The position numbers and the translations under genes are program-made. Under the pieces are notes generated by a model. That model had not been told where the DNA came from. It did not search any database and saw nothing but the letters and a program-made list of their open reading frames with translations. Shown here piece by piece: positions 1 through 11,455 of a DNA stretch of 64,000 nucleotides. Within the stretch, counting starts at the first letter, position 1. Each line of letters starts with the position of its first letter. The stretch comes from Blastobasis lacticolella (Eukaryota; Arthropoda; Insecta; Lepidoptera; Blastobasidae): contig LR990049.1 in NCBI GenBank assembly GCA_905147135.1, positions 11,735,428 through 11,799,427 of the forward strand. Reading direction: 5' to 3'.

Positions 1-481
1 TCATAAAGTGTAGGCCACTACATAGATGTAGGACACATGCCTAGAATTTAATCGGGAGCCGAAGATGTTACTTTGTACATAATAGCCTATCCCGATTTCG
101 GGCTGCCATAGACATCATCATCCCCTGCCCCTATAAACCTATAGGTGGGGTCGGCACAACATGACACTCGGAGTCATGCCATAAAAAGTTTTTTTTATGA
201 CAGTCCGCCTGCCTGACATCAACCCTCCTAGATATTATTTATATTGACATCATAATACTCATATTATGACCATTGATTAAGTTACTAATTCTGAATCTAT
301 TTAGAACTTAATATAAATAAAGCGAACAGAAGACATGGGGTAAAGCGATATCAAAAAGGGTCCCGGCGTAAGCTGTAGAAGAACCACAGAGATGAACGGG
401 ATGTGTGCACGAAGCACCCAAATACCAAATTAGCGCTAGCTATAATTTAGACTATGGCGTAAATGTATGAGAAGATCTATG
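1..481. other. No gene seen
   Basis: AT-rich with a GC-richer patch at 120-180 (GGTGGGGTCGGCACAACATG) that may be old repeat. Nothing assignable. Confidence 0.5.
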
Positions 482-665
482 AATGTGGAACAGCAAGAGC
501 TGCTTTGGTTCAACATTTATTATGCGTACAGTTAAGGAATGGAACACGTTGCCTGCGAGTGTGTTTGGATGCCTTCAAAGCTATAGTGAATAGGCTGTTT
601 CTAGACAGGCATCTTCTGCCGCATCATCACTAACCACCAGGTGTAGTAGGCTAGGCTAGGGTAAT
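482..665 (+). mobile_element. LINE 3' end, decayed
   Basis: The translation gives MRTVKEWNTLPASVFGCLQS, the familiar RT-element C-terminal EWNxLPASVF motif, then a stop and CATCATCACTAACCACCAGGTG, found at many lepidopteran LINE ends. A second relative lies at 42235-42520. Confidence 0.6.
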
Positions 666-1859
666 AAAAAAAACAGACTAAAGAGGTGTATCAAGAGCGT
701 CGTGTTTGTTTTTTGCCAATATCTCAGTACATCAGTAACCTACTTACTAATAATTTTACACATAGAAAATTGAAAAACAATGAAATGAATCAGCCAAGTG
801 TGTAAAAATATGAATAAAAACATTGATTACTTCATAACAGTCTGATCTGCTCTGGTGAACACGATAATATAAACAACTTCATTTAAAATGAGTAAAAAGT
901 GCCTGTCATAAAAAGTTTTACGCTGTACTACCCAACTAAATTATGGAGTAAATGCACCTATAATATAGTGTAAGTCGGTACCAAGCTACTAGAAACAAAA
1001 GTAGAGAATTATTAATAATAAAAAATGTATTAAAAGAGTGTGGTAGGTATAGTTTATGTACTTACCTATAAATTCTCTTCTCACAATTCGTTTAAGTTAA
1101 CACATCCTAATTTTTAACCGACTTCAAAAAATTAGGAGGTTCTCAATTCATCAAAATCTATTAAACATAATAAGGACCTTTAGAATCAAATATAATGTAC
1201 TTCAAAGTTCCGTAATCCAAATAATCGCCTGCTATTTTATTAAAATACACTTATTCATTTGTTTCCTTTATTTGTTTCTGAACTTCCTAATACTCCACCG
1301 TTATTGTAACAATAGAACGCTGCTGCTAGCTGCTACGAAAATGTAATAGAATTTCTATATTCAGAAGTAATTACTTCCATTCCAGAGTCTTTCCAAGACG
1401 TTACAACCTTTAGACTCCTTTTAAGGAACAAGTTGTGAAGTCTATGAGGTTTAACGAGTTAAAAGGCTTCGAGTAATGGGACATAATTGACCCAACATAA
1501 ACAGTCGGAGAAAGTTTTAGGCACTCCGTAGCGGGCCAGGGAGTAGGAAAACAGTAACTGTTTTAGTTATATTTTCTTTTATATTTCAGCGACAACGTTA
1601 CATGGTGCAGTTTCTTTCCGGCTGCGCCAACGTGTTTAGTGTCCAGTCGTTTCTCACTTAAACCGTTTTAACAGGACATCTTTATTTGTTGTGCGCACTG
1701 AAAACATGATTTACTGACAATACGCTGAAAAGAAAGTGGAATATATGACGGAGTTTTATAAAAGCTTTACAAGCGCTGTTTGAAGAACACTGTGAAAGCA
1801 ATACCAGACCGCTAAAACTGATAAACAACAAGTAAGTATGTATTTCGCAATTCAATATT
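666..1859. other. Intergenic; one common lepidopteran repeat motif
   Basis: TTAACCGACTTCAAAAAATT and AGGAGGTTCTCAATTC at 1117-1150 mark the end of a widespread lepidopteran repeat. The rest is featureless AT-rich DNA. Confidence 0.4.
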
Positions 1860-2318
1860 TCATCGGAAATGAGAGACTATATAATAGGCCACCAATGTAT
1901 CATTTAAGAAAATAATGGAAGAGCATCTAAGATATAAAAATATATATGATAATGTAGAAATAGCACGTGGAGCAAATAAATAGTATGAGTAGGAAAACCC
2001 GTTTAGAAAGGTTATCTCTTGCAGAAAATTGCTTTGCATCTCCGAGGGAATACTGCGGGGAAGGAAATCGTTTTTTCTCAGATAACGTAACCAGTTGTAA
2101 CAAATATTCAGAAAGTTTTGAGGCTCGATAGTACACATCGAAAGCATTTTACGAGAATATAAATAGTTGGCCCTGTTCAGAACGACAAAGGGGTTGTAAA
2201 TGAACTGGAACGAAACCGTGCGTATGAACAATAGGTACAAATCGGAAACGATATAGATTCGCAGCGGCATCGGCTTGGGATCGATCACTTGATCGGCCCC
2301 ATTTGCATAAAAAGCCAT
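1860..2318 (-). CDS. Unrecognised 152-codon open frame (doubtful)
   Basis: It encodes an aromatic- and Leu-rich sequence with several short hydrophobic patches (IYIVSDLYLLFI; YIFLYL). That composition is also what AT-rich noncoding DNA yields. No family recognised, and no supporting splice sites or poly(A) signal noted. Confidence 0.12.
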   Translation of the reverse strand: MAFYANGADQVIDPKPMPLRIYIVSDLYLLFIRTVSFQFIYNPFVVLNRANYLYSRKMLSMCTIEPQNFLNICYNWLRYLRKNDFLPRSIPSEMQSNFLQEITFLNGFSYSYYLFAPRAISTLSYIFLYLRCSSIIFLNDTLVAYYIVSHFR

Positions 2319-3135
2319 AACAATTCAAACCAAAACGTCCACGTTTCGATTTACGATATTTTTATTAGCTTTTATCACAACATCTATGAAACCAGCTAAA
2401 CAATCGTACCTATCCTTAGTTGTCGAATAATCTGTACATTGGGAGCAAAACGGAGCAGTAAAAGGGGAAACGGGGGATTTAAGGGAGGACATAGGTACTT
2501 TGTTATGAATAAATATGTTAAAATTTCGCTCGCGTGCAAGGGCCAGGGGTGGCCGTCACGCGACTGGCCATGACAGTGACTACTTACTACTTATTCATAT
2601 AACCGTCCGCGTCGCCTCAGGAAACACTGCCCACGTAAAACAGCACGCTCAGAATGTGAAAATGTAAATCTTCCCAGTTATTTTATGGCATTACGTGTAT
2701 GTTGTAAGGTGATTTAGATGTAAGGGAACGTAATAGGTATTTTTTACGTAATACGCATTTACGGGGTTTCAGAAATTTGAAAATAACAATTGATTTTTTA
2801 AATGATATCAGAACCCAGAAAAATACAATGTTTGCGTTACACAAGTATAATATCGTTGTTATCTTTAATAAAATAGTGTGTTTATTCGGAAACGACATGG
2901 CCTGGAAAAATAAGCAAAAATATAATGACGGAAAAGGCAATACAGATATTTTTCTTTCTATTATTGGGAAAAATCACATCTTGTTATCGTGTTCTTTGTT
3001 GCAAAAAATTGTGTCGATGAGCTTTAAGTATTTGTCTTTTATGTTTCTGGTTAATTCATAAATATTAAAATAAAATGGTAAAGTTGTAAAGCTATTTTAA
3101 TATTTCATTATTTATTTAAGGTTTGGGACTTATGG
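2319..3135. other. No gene seen
   Basis: AT-rich. Opposing frames of 85-94 codons near 2.7-3.06 kb overlap each other and resemble nothing known. Confidence 0.4.
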
Positions 3136-3293
3136 TTACCATGATCTAATCTGAACAGATGCCCGTGGTAGCAGAGTCACGGAGATCAGATGGCACGATT
3201 GCAATCGCTCCACTGTAATTACCTGATCTGCCAAATCTTGGATTACAAGCACATTGCGAGCACAACCGGAACATTAACCAATTGATGATGATG
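3136..3293 (+). mobile_element. tRNA-derived SINE, 5'-truncated
   Basis: Carries the 3' half of the family (TCACGGAGATCAGATGGCA, TGTAATTACCTGATCTGCC, CATTAACCAATTGATGATGATG). The head is missing. Confidence 0.65.
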
Positions 3294-5867
3294 TTAATAT
3301 AACATTTATTTCAGGCATTACAGTACAGTATACAATAAAGTTACAAACAAGCCCAAATTTTACATGGATTTGGAAATCGGAACTTAATTATTGTCTAAGA
3401 CAATATAATAATAATAATAAAATCACACCGTAAAAATCAAGGGAAATTACATAGCTATAAATAAAATAGCAACAAATTTGATTGCAACATATTTCATTCT
3501 CTAAGTGCAAGTGGGTAATCAATAAATATTGCGTGCGGCAGTCCGTCAGTCAGTACCTCGTTTAATGCGGTAATGGCAGTGGCGAAAGGGGAACATGGGG
3601 TTCGGAGATCCCAATGAGTCACCCGGAGCGACCAGACGGCGCCGATGCACTGTCTTTCCCCACCCTACCCCGGTTTAAAATTGTGAACAGGCCGTCCGTT
3701 GTTAACATAAGCGAGCAGGCTATTATTTGCTTGCAATGAATACCTACTTAGCATACAAAGATTTTATGGTTTCCTATTAAAATTCGTATTATTAGGTATA
3801 GGGTTAGGGGTAAAACGCCACGCGAACGAAGTCGCGACGGGCAAACTAAATAATATATTATTCTAAAAGTATAATAAGGTTACGTAAAAAATAACTGGGC
3901 ATGTGTGAAGAGTCTGCTTATAGAGGCTGCTGAAATTAACACTAACACCAGGCGTATTGGAGATCGCAGTATTGAAAATGGATACAGACCTATGGAACCA
4001 TTAATTTTACAAATTTCTGGTTTCGTTCAAAATCGTTATGGCTGTTATTTTATCTTACTTCGCTAACCCGTCCCTTTTCACGCTAGTCCCTCTACTACTA
4101 CGAGTCGAATACATCGCCAACAGTTTCACAACAGTGGGAAGTTCTATTTTCAGTCCCTATAGGAGACGTCGTCCAGACAGTGTCCATGCGGGTCTTTTTA
4201 TAGCGTCGGCGTCGCGGCGCCGCAAATAAATCGAATCGGGCGCATGCTGCTGCACGGCCGGCCCGAGCAACAAATGGATTACCGAGACTAGACAGCCACG
4301 TGTCGCGCCAAGCCACCGAGACACGGACCACGGAGACATGATTCACTGACAACTGAACGATTTACGACAACTTTAATGTCCCGCACAACCATTGTTTGCT
4401 CAAATTGAAAATCTGTGTAAGTAAGTACAGCAGCTTACGCCAAACGGGACCTTAGGACTCGCAAGCGGCGAAAGTGATTTATTATGGTACTGACAATGGT
4501 ACTGAGGTATTCTTTTATGTTTTGTATACTAATTTCTGTTGCTCCACAATTTTTTTTATGAAAATACCAACTCGTTTTGTTTACCTACCTACCAAAAATA
4601 TTTGTTTGATTCATCATCATCACTCGCGTTTACCATCACATGCCCATAACTAGACCACTCAATCTCCACGTTTGGCGGGCGGCATAGGCATAGCCTGAAT
4701 TAATTATTCATTAGATACATTGATGTGAGTTGTTTGTTTACTTACTGTCTATTCTACACAGTTATTTTAATGTGTGATCAAATAAACATTGAATAAATTG
4801 CCAAGTTAAAGTGGCCGGCAAATACCGGTAAGCCAGGCCAAGTGAAATACGTAAACGTGACATTTGGCTTACAGCTTAATACCTGTTCGCGAAGAAAACT
4901 AACATTACATGTCATTGATTTACTGCCGACACCGGACTTTGCCTGCTATGATATGTATTTTACATCATTTACATTCCGCCAGTGAGTGAGGAGTTGAATA
5001 TAGTACCAGTCACCGTTATTAATAGTGTATAGCATCGCAATACAAAAGGTTTGTGCCATTTTACTTAGAGCTGCTGGCCTTGGTGAATTTTAATGATATG
5101 ATATTTATTGGCGGTTTGTCAGGTACCTTGCTACGTAAATACCAAGCACATTTTTTGCAGATTTTTTATTATTGAATATAATTTTACTTTACTTATTGAG
5201 TATTCATTACTCAATTCCCATTTTTAGAAAAAGCTTATTATTAATGCTCTATCTATACTTTCGTTTCAGTTCTAAATTTTATTTATTGTAGTATATAATG
5301 CTTGAATATTTTTTTACTTTACTTGTTGCGTATTATTTATTACTCAATCCCCATTTTTAGAAAAAGTTCCATATTAGTGCTCTCTCTTTTTTTCTGTTCT
5401 AAATAATATTCTACATCCACGACATCCAAATAGCGGATCCATTCAGAAGAACTATCACCCGTCTTAATTCGTTCCTCTTTCTCTAAGGATAAGCTATTTG
5501 GTTACTTTCTTGAACAAAAGTGTGTCATAAAATAAAGTGGCGTCTACCGCTAATGTCCCTCGGCCATTACTTAGCCACATAATGGATATTTATACTTTGA
5601 GCAAATGTAAAAAAACTTACATTTTGTGCTGAGAATAAGACGTGTCACTAATGGTAACACTACTCTTTAGTATGTGAGCTGTGTGTGATGTCTCAATATT
5701 TTCGGTGTCTTGCACAGAGTGTTTTTCTAGTTTGTAAGATGAAGATGTGTGGGTACTTTCAGAATTACGTACCTATACAGTTTTCATTACGTAATTAAGC
5801 AAATCACATTTTTGTTTATTTGGTCGGTAGCACATACATTATATAGCAACATCATTCCACAAGACGG
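3294..5867. other. No gene seen; minor repeat traces
   Basis: GCCACGCGAACGAAGTCGCG near 3820 resembles a common LINE 3' end. A CpG-rich patch lies at about 4150-4330. Two related stretches with TTTTTAGAAAAAG occur at 5222 and 5354. Otherwise unassigned. Confidence 0.35.
4612..4690 (-). repeat. Degenerate fragment of the GATG-tail family
   Basis: CATCATCATCAC followed by CAATCTCCACGTTTGGCGGGCGG resembles the 3' part of the family. Short and diverged. Confidence 0.4.
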
Positions 5868-5990
5868 TCAATAATAATCTCTATTGCATTTTTTTTATAA
5901 CAAAGGCAGCAAACGAGCAAGTGGGCCACCTGATGTAAGTGATCACCGCCGGCCACCCATGGATACCCGCAACATCCGGGGAGCCGCGAA
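5868..5990. repeat. Terminal fragment related to the CTTACCATCAGG family
   Basis: CAGCAAACGAGCAAGTGGGCC, ACCTGATGTAAGTGATCACC and GCCGGCCACCCATGGA are typical of this lepidopteran repeat group. Only one end is present. Confidence 0.5.
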
Positions 5991-7765
5991 TGAGATAGAT
6001 AGGTTCGTTTGTTGAAGGTTTCGATGTGAATGGTCTGGAACGGAGTATTATACCTCACTCTAGTTCCGGAGCTTCACGTCTATGCATGAAAGCAGAATCG
6101 GATGTGACGTAGGCAGCGCATTTCGGTGGCCATGAATCAACTGCGTTTATAGCTCCCAGCCTCACGCCATCATCGCCATGAATAATTAACATTGGCACAG
6201 ACTCGTTACTTCCAACTAACCTCTTTGTTGCTTTTCGCTTTGTTTTCATTTCAACAGGGCTAAAATCGGCCGCGAAGTTTGCCGTTCAACGCGGCTGCCG
6301 TCATCTGTTTCAATTATCGGAGCCCTATTTCTGTGTTAAGCTTTGGCAGGGTACAGATTATGACGGCTAAGGCACTTACGTGTTTGCTAATACGTACTAG
6401 TGTGTGTCACGTAACACGTTATTACAGCATCCAGCCAACCAAAGTTTAGATTACTTGTTTAAGACTGTTTGTCTTGCTTTGATTTCAATATAACTACCTA
6501 CCACTACCCTTTGTCTTGACTCTTGACACGAGTATGTTTCTGGGGGAATCAACATCTAAACAATGTCTAGGAGATGCTCGGTAGATATTGGGCGTCTTAA
6601 TGGTTCTTATATAGGTTTTTATATGGGTTCGATTATATACTCTCTTGTTATTAGTTTACAGTGGCTCTAGCCTACGTCCTTCATAACCCTGTGACCAAAC
6701 TGGAATAGTAAGATTAGAATTGATGCCGGTGGAATTGGCAGAAGCCGTTGAACTTATTGAGAAACTGAGTTAAAAATGCTTTTCTTTTTGAAAAGGATAC
6801 ACTTGACCAGCATACTCCAGGACGCGGTTCTTCTCCGCTTTCTTGCTCTAGACCAAGTATGATCAGTGGCAGAGGGCACTCGTTGACGGAGCGATATAAC
6901 TTTATAAAATAACTTTGTATTCTTTACATGACGTTCCTTTGTTCCGTTCATTGACTTTTCAAGAAAATTATTTGCCTCAACAAAAGGGTCGAACGGGAAC
7001 AGCCACCCTCGATAAGATTTCTTGTACAGGTTGTAACTCAAAAAGATATTTATTTATAATGAATTGCAAAATCTCGCCTGATGGTAAGTGCAACATCCTC
7101 GTCTACAGCTCTCAAATACGAGTATATTACCATCCACAATTTATTTAATTGGAGAGAATCAACTCTACTGATCGGCCATTATGTCAAGACTTTTTGCGCC
7201 GTCCGAAGGTTACAAGGTAAGCATGCAAACAGAAATACTTTCGGATAGTATTTTCTTAAATATTTCCGACCCATCGGCATACTAACTTTATGACGAAACC
7301 GTCGTCAGTCAAAGGTTTCCCATGGAATAAACGGAATTGTACCGTCTAACGGACACAAGCACCCCACCGGATGGAGCGGAGCATCACCGTTATGGCAACC
7401 GCCGCCCCTAACTACACCTTCTAATTGCTCGAGCCAGAAAAACACGGTAATGACTCCGAGCCTCCGCAATCATGGAATATAGGCCTGTCGTACGTATAAC
7501 GGCTAGTAGCAATGCTATTAGCATTCTTACTTGCTCACTGCGATTAAAATTATCTAGAGAGCACTTGTGATGAGGTGCTTGAGCTCTCTCGATGGCCGCC
7601 GTATTAGACGACACGAATATAAACGTGTATCTTCAGTTGACTCATGCATGAGTAGATTAATCACAACGTTGCTACATTGCAAACAAACATGGCGTAGATA
7701 AAAAAAATATGCTGCAGTTTAAAGTGATGGAAATACAAGCATTACCGAATGAATTATATTATTTA
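5991..7765. other. No gene seen
   Basis: Short frames only. GCCTGATGGTAAGTGCAAC at about 7077-7095 is a scrap of the CTTACCATCAGG family. Confidence 0.4.
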
Positions 7766-7778
7766 GTTTAAATATGAT

Positions 7779-8120
7779 CATCATCATCTTGGCGTTTATG
7801 TCCCGGTTGTGCTCTCGCGCACGAGGGCCCGGGGCCGCCTTGATCATGACCAGGTCAGGTAATTACAGTGTAGCGACTGTCATTTGACTTCCATGACCCT
7901 GCTACCAGGGGAACCTGACCAGATTGGATCATGGGTACACATCCAGTCGCCTGAATGTGCAGGTTTCATCACGATGTTTTCCCTTACCGTAGGAGCATCG
8001 GTTAGTATTCAACTAATGTACATAACTCAGAAAACAGTAATTGGTACATGGACGGAGCGGGATTCGAACCCGGGACCTCTGGCTTACGAGTCGGATACTC
8101 TAACCGCTCGGCCACCGCTC
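7779..8120 (-). mobile_element. Full-length tRNA-derived SINE with 13-bp target duplication
   Basis: 342 bp on the minus strand. The head contains a tRNA-like A box TGGCCGAGCGG and B box GGTTCGAATCC (within 8048-8120). The body has CATTCAGGCGAC and AAACATCGTGATGAAACCTG, and the tail is GATGATGATGA. GTTTAAATATGAT flanks it at 7766-7778 and 8121-8133. Pol III promoter boxes are intact, so it looks like a comparatively young copy. Confidence 0.9.
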
Positions 8121-8133
8121 GTTTAAATATGAT

Positions 8134-9794
8134 ATGTTCATCTATTTACATTTTTAAACTCAAGAAGGCCACTACTATAGATATTTTTATCCAATTTAGT
8201 TTATTGAATATTTTAGTTATCCTACCTACTACAGTTTGGAATGCAAGTAATTTGTGTGTGTCGCAATAGATGATTGAAAAACAATGTTTTGACCGTCGCG
8301 GCTGCAAGGTGCGCGCTCGCCCTGCACTTTGCTGGCGACATCTGCTTTTCACATCTCCATATACAGTCCCCAGGTGCGTGGAAACAGTCCCAGTGCCATT
8401 GCTCATAGAGAAAGGTCATCGGGGTTCGTTGTTCCCGCGATTACGGCAGGTGCCCCCGCAGCTGCGCTCAGCACGCGCCAGACTGTGCCCGTGCCAATAC
8501 AATTACTATCGTTTTAATCATACAAAGGTTATAGTGGGCTGATAGAGATATGTAGGTACTGATATCAGTATAAGTAATTATCGAATTGGAAGGCATTGGT
8601 TGGTGTTCGAAAATATGTATGAAGCCGTGAACTAGATGGAGTGCTAAACGTATTAAAAATATGGGTACAATTATTTCTGTCGTACGTGGAATAGTTGTAC
8701 CTATCGTTTTATACGTTTAGTAGTCCATCCAGTTCATGGCCTGATACATATATTGTGTTACATCTGTATGAGTATGTAGAGTTATTGCAGTAATTATTCA
8801 TAAGAATTTATGTGTAAGTAATGGATTTTTGAAGTAATATGATTTCATAGGTAGGTACTGACCTAATATTTCTTATGAATAAAAATATTATGTTTAGTCA
8901 AACACTTCTTTCTATGTTTACTTTATTTCGAAGCTAACCAAAATATGCTGATAGCTGCACTTTGCTGTGTAACGATCGTAAAAATTATCTCGCGAATGCA
9001 TTGCGCTGGCATACGATGCGTGGGTAATAAATATTTCGAAGTGTTTGGTTTTGAATACATTTTCAGGCATAAATAAAAAAGACCATTGCGGGCTTTCACG
9101 TTCAGACGTTAATCGCCGATTTATGGGTCATTGGTATTATTTATTTACACGTAGCCGTGAAAAAAGCTGGCAATTTAAAGGTGCTACGTAAACAGCGATG
9201 AATCGTGAACCTATGATCATAAATTCCATTTTAATTAAGGGCCAGTTGAATGCCAGCGCGTTGTTTCCATTAACCTTAGGCTGCGGCGTTGCTGTGAAAT
9301 AAAAACCGATGCTGACTTTTAGTTAGCGTTGCAACTGCAAGGGTATTTTTTTCTGAAGGCAAAGTACGCAAAGTGCTTTCAATTTCGGGATAAATTGTGG
9401 TGTACTCGTAAATGTTTTTTCTGGTATTTAAGAGTTAAACTATGTAAAGTTTCTTCAAAATACGTTCAGTAGATTTTGTATGAAATAGTGTCAAACCTCG
9501 TTACATCCATCGTCACAAAATTTCGCAAGCCGAAAAGGTTTTATTCTACTCAACACTGTTACTACGGGACCATCTCTGAAATTGTAAAAATAAAAGCCCG
9601 TCGTCCATATGTTTTTTCGGGAGCGACCTTTCTGCTTAGCTACACTACGTTATTTTTGTGTAAGCTTTTAAACATTTTACCGTTTTCGGCGTTTTTTCTT
9701 GCGAAACATAAGATTTATAAATTAAATATTTAGTATATATTAGTAATAGTGTTTCGTTTTTCGATATTCACTGTCAAGACGCCGATTACCTTTT
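8134..9794. other. No gene seen apart from a hairpin MITE
   Basis: A GC-richer stretch at 8290-8500 gives several overlapping short frames. The hairpin element is at 8611-8754. The remainder is AT-rich. Confidence 0.4.
8611..8754. mobile_element. Hairpin MITE
   Basis: About 60-bp inverted arms meet around a spacer near 8680 (CTGTCGTACGTGG). The left arm has AGCCGTGAACTAGATGGAG and GCTAAACGTATT, the right arm the complements of CCATGAACTGGATGGAC and CTAAACGTATA. No coding capacity. Confidence 0.75.
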
Positions 9795-10328
9795 CTTTTT
9801 ATACCACTAATGTGGCAAACAAGCTTAAGGCCTGCCTGATGGTAAGCAGTCCCCGCAGTCTATGGACGTTTGCAATACCAGGGACAGAACCCACGCGTTG
9901 CCGACCCCGTAAACCATTTCACCTTTTCTTGAAGAACTCCATGTTGTAGTCTCCAGGGATAACCTCTCCAGACACTTCATTCCACAACCGTAGTGTGCGC
10001 GGGAGTAAGTTCCTTTGGAACGCAGAGTACAGTTCGCGAACAATTTGGCTCCCTGTCCGCGGCGAGCGGTGCGATCATAGAATGTAACGTCAAAAAGTTC
10101 TTGAGAACAAACACGGTTGTACAAGCGGTAGAACACATAAGGAAGGCATGAGGCACCTACTGGCATGAGGAATTTCATCTTAGTTCTTACAGTGACAACG
10201 CACGTACGGTTCTCCATATCTGTTGTCTACAACCTAAATACATGAATCGTAGATGCTATAGGTGACAGTTACCGCTTACCATCAGGTAGGTTGCCTGCTC
10301 GTTCGTCACTGCGTAGCATAAGAAAAAG
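9795..10328. mobile_element. TIR element with CTTACCATCAGG termini
   Basis: Termini are inverted: GGCCTGCCTGATGGTAAGC near the left end (9829-9846) and GCTTACCATCAGGTAGG near the right end (10274-10290), each flanked by related GGCAAACAAGC/GCCTGCTCGTTCGTC sequence, giving arms of about 50 bp. A 130-codon open frame on the minus strand (9825-10217) has no domain I can name. Parts recur at 48002-48150, 5868-5990 and 7076-7105. Confidence 0.7.
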
Positions 10329-11137
10329 ATAGGTACAATGCTACCTAAACTGTGCAACGTTTATAACAGTCGCGTGAGGTTGTGGTAACTTCTGTATCAA
10401 ATTATAAATTGTTAATAGTTATTCACGCAACGTGAATCATATTTACTTGTTATTCATAGCTAGTACCTCAGTACGTGCAATTATGTGCAGTACCTTATAC
10501 AATCCATTTCCTATAAGTAAACATGAACTTTGTTTATGAGGCGAGAGTTAATCTTAGCTTGACTATTTATCACAGTTAAAAGTATGTATACTAAATATGT
10601 GTAATACGCCTACTACTCCCATCTAACATATTGAAGGCACTAAGCTTAATGTTGAGTTCCATTCATAATCGAAATTTTTCCATGGAAAACAATTTTCTAA
10701 CTCTACTTATCTTCTCTAAAACTCTGTTCACTTGACTACTACTAAAAGAAAATTACTCGGGAACCTCGCGCCCGTGAGCAAAAACTGAGACATTAACGCC
10801 AAGATGACCACACAGGAACTGTGGATTTAGCTATGGCAGTACAAGATTTTCTTTTTAACGACGAATCGATCCATAGAGGGCCCCCATCAAAATGCTTAAA
10901 CGAGGAAAATTATTGAATATATGTAAATAAATTTGTTACATAAGTTTTTCGTGGTATATTCGACGCAAGAATACTTAGTTATTGATGCTAATTCCGACAT
11001 TTCGCGGCGGGGCGGGCGCGACCTCCACTTTTTATTTCTCACTTGGAACCGAACGTTTCGAATGCAGTGACACGACACAGTTTCACAATCGCTGAACCAG
11101 TTTTTATCATTCACATTACAATATCAGAGTTATACAC
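10329..11137. other. No gene seen
   Basis: AT-rich DNA holding only a possible SINE scrap at 10759-10807. Confidence 0.4.
10759..10807 (+). mobile_element. Fragment of the tRNA-derived SINE 3' end
   Basis: CGCGCCCGTGAGCAAAAACTG then GACATTAACGCCAAGATGA resembles the last 50 bases of the SINE. Too short to be certain. Confidence 0.35.
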
Positions 11138-11455
11138 TTGCTTCGCTCGTGGACCGATGACCTCTTAAAGTTTGCAGGTACCTACCGGCTGGTTGCCTTA
11201 GTGGAGATCAGTAAGCGTCTTCCAGCTGATATGATGGCGATGATACTCGCTTCAATGGAAAGAGATTATGAAAATAATTACAACTTAGATTCCTTCCTTA
11301 GAAAACTTCCGGCTGGTTGCCTTAGTGGAGATCTTTAGGGGCGATCTATGCCCAGTAAGCGTCTTCCAGCTGATATGATGGTGATGATACTCGCTTCAAT
11401 GGAACGAGATTATGAAAATATTTACAACTTAGATTCCTTCCTTAGAAAACTTATA
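11138..11455 (+). mobile_element. RTE LINE 3' tail, tandemly duplicated
   Basis: RSWTDDLLKFAG (from 11145) is the RTE C-terminal motif. GGTTGCCTTAGTGGAGATC followed by a GCGTCTTCCAGCTGATATGATG tail occurs twice (from about 11185 and 11310). Only the second unit retains TTTAGGGGCGATCTATGCCC. Each is followed by the same 60-bp flank (GATTCCTTCCTTAGAAAACTT), so the whole piece was duplicated in place. Confidence 0.7.

Noticed and set aside
648..663. Telomere-like GGCTAGGCTAGGG
   Set aside because: Insect telomere repeats are TTAGG. This is a short chance run at a LINE tail.
6754..7041. 95-codon minus-strand frame with basic residues
   Set aside because: No family resemblance, it overlaps an opposite-strand frame of similar length, and it is AT-rich chance sequence.
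8048..8120. A free-standing tRNA gene at the TGGCCGAGCGG/GGTTCGAATCC sequence
   Set aside because: It is the head of a SINE with a target duplication enclosing the whole 342-bp element.
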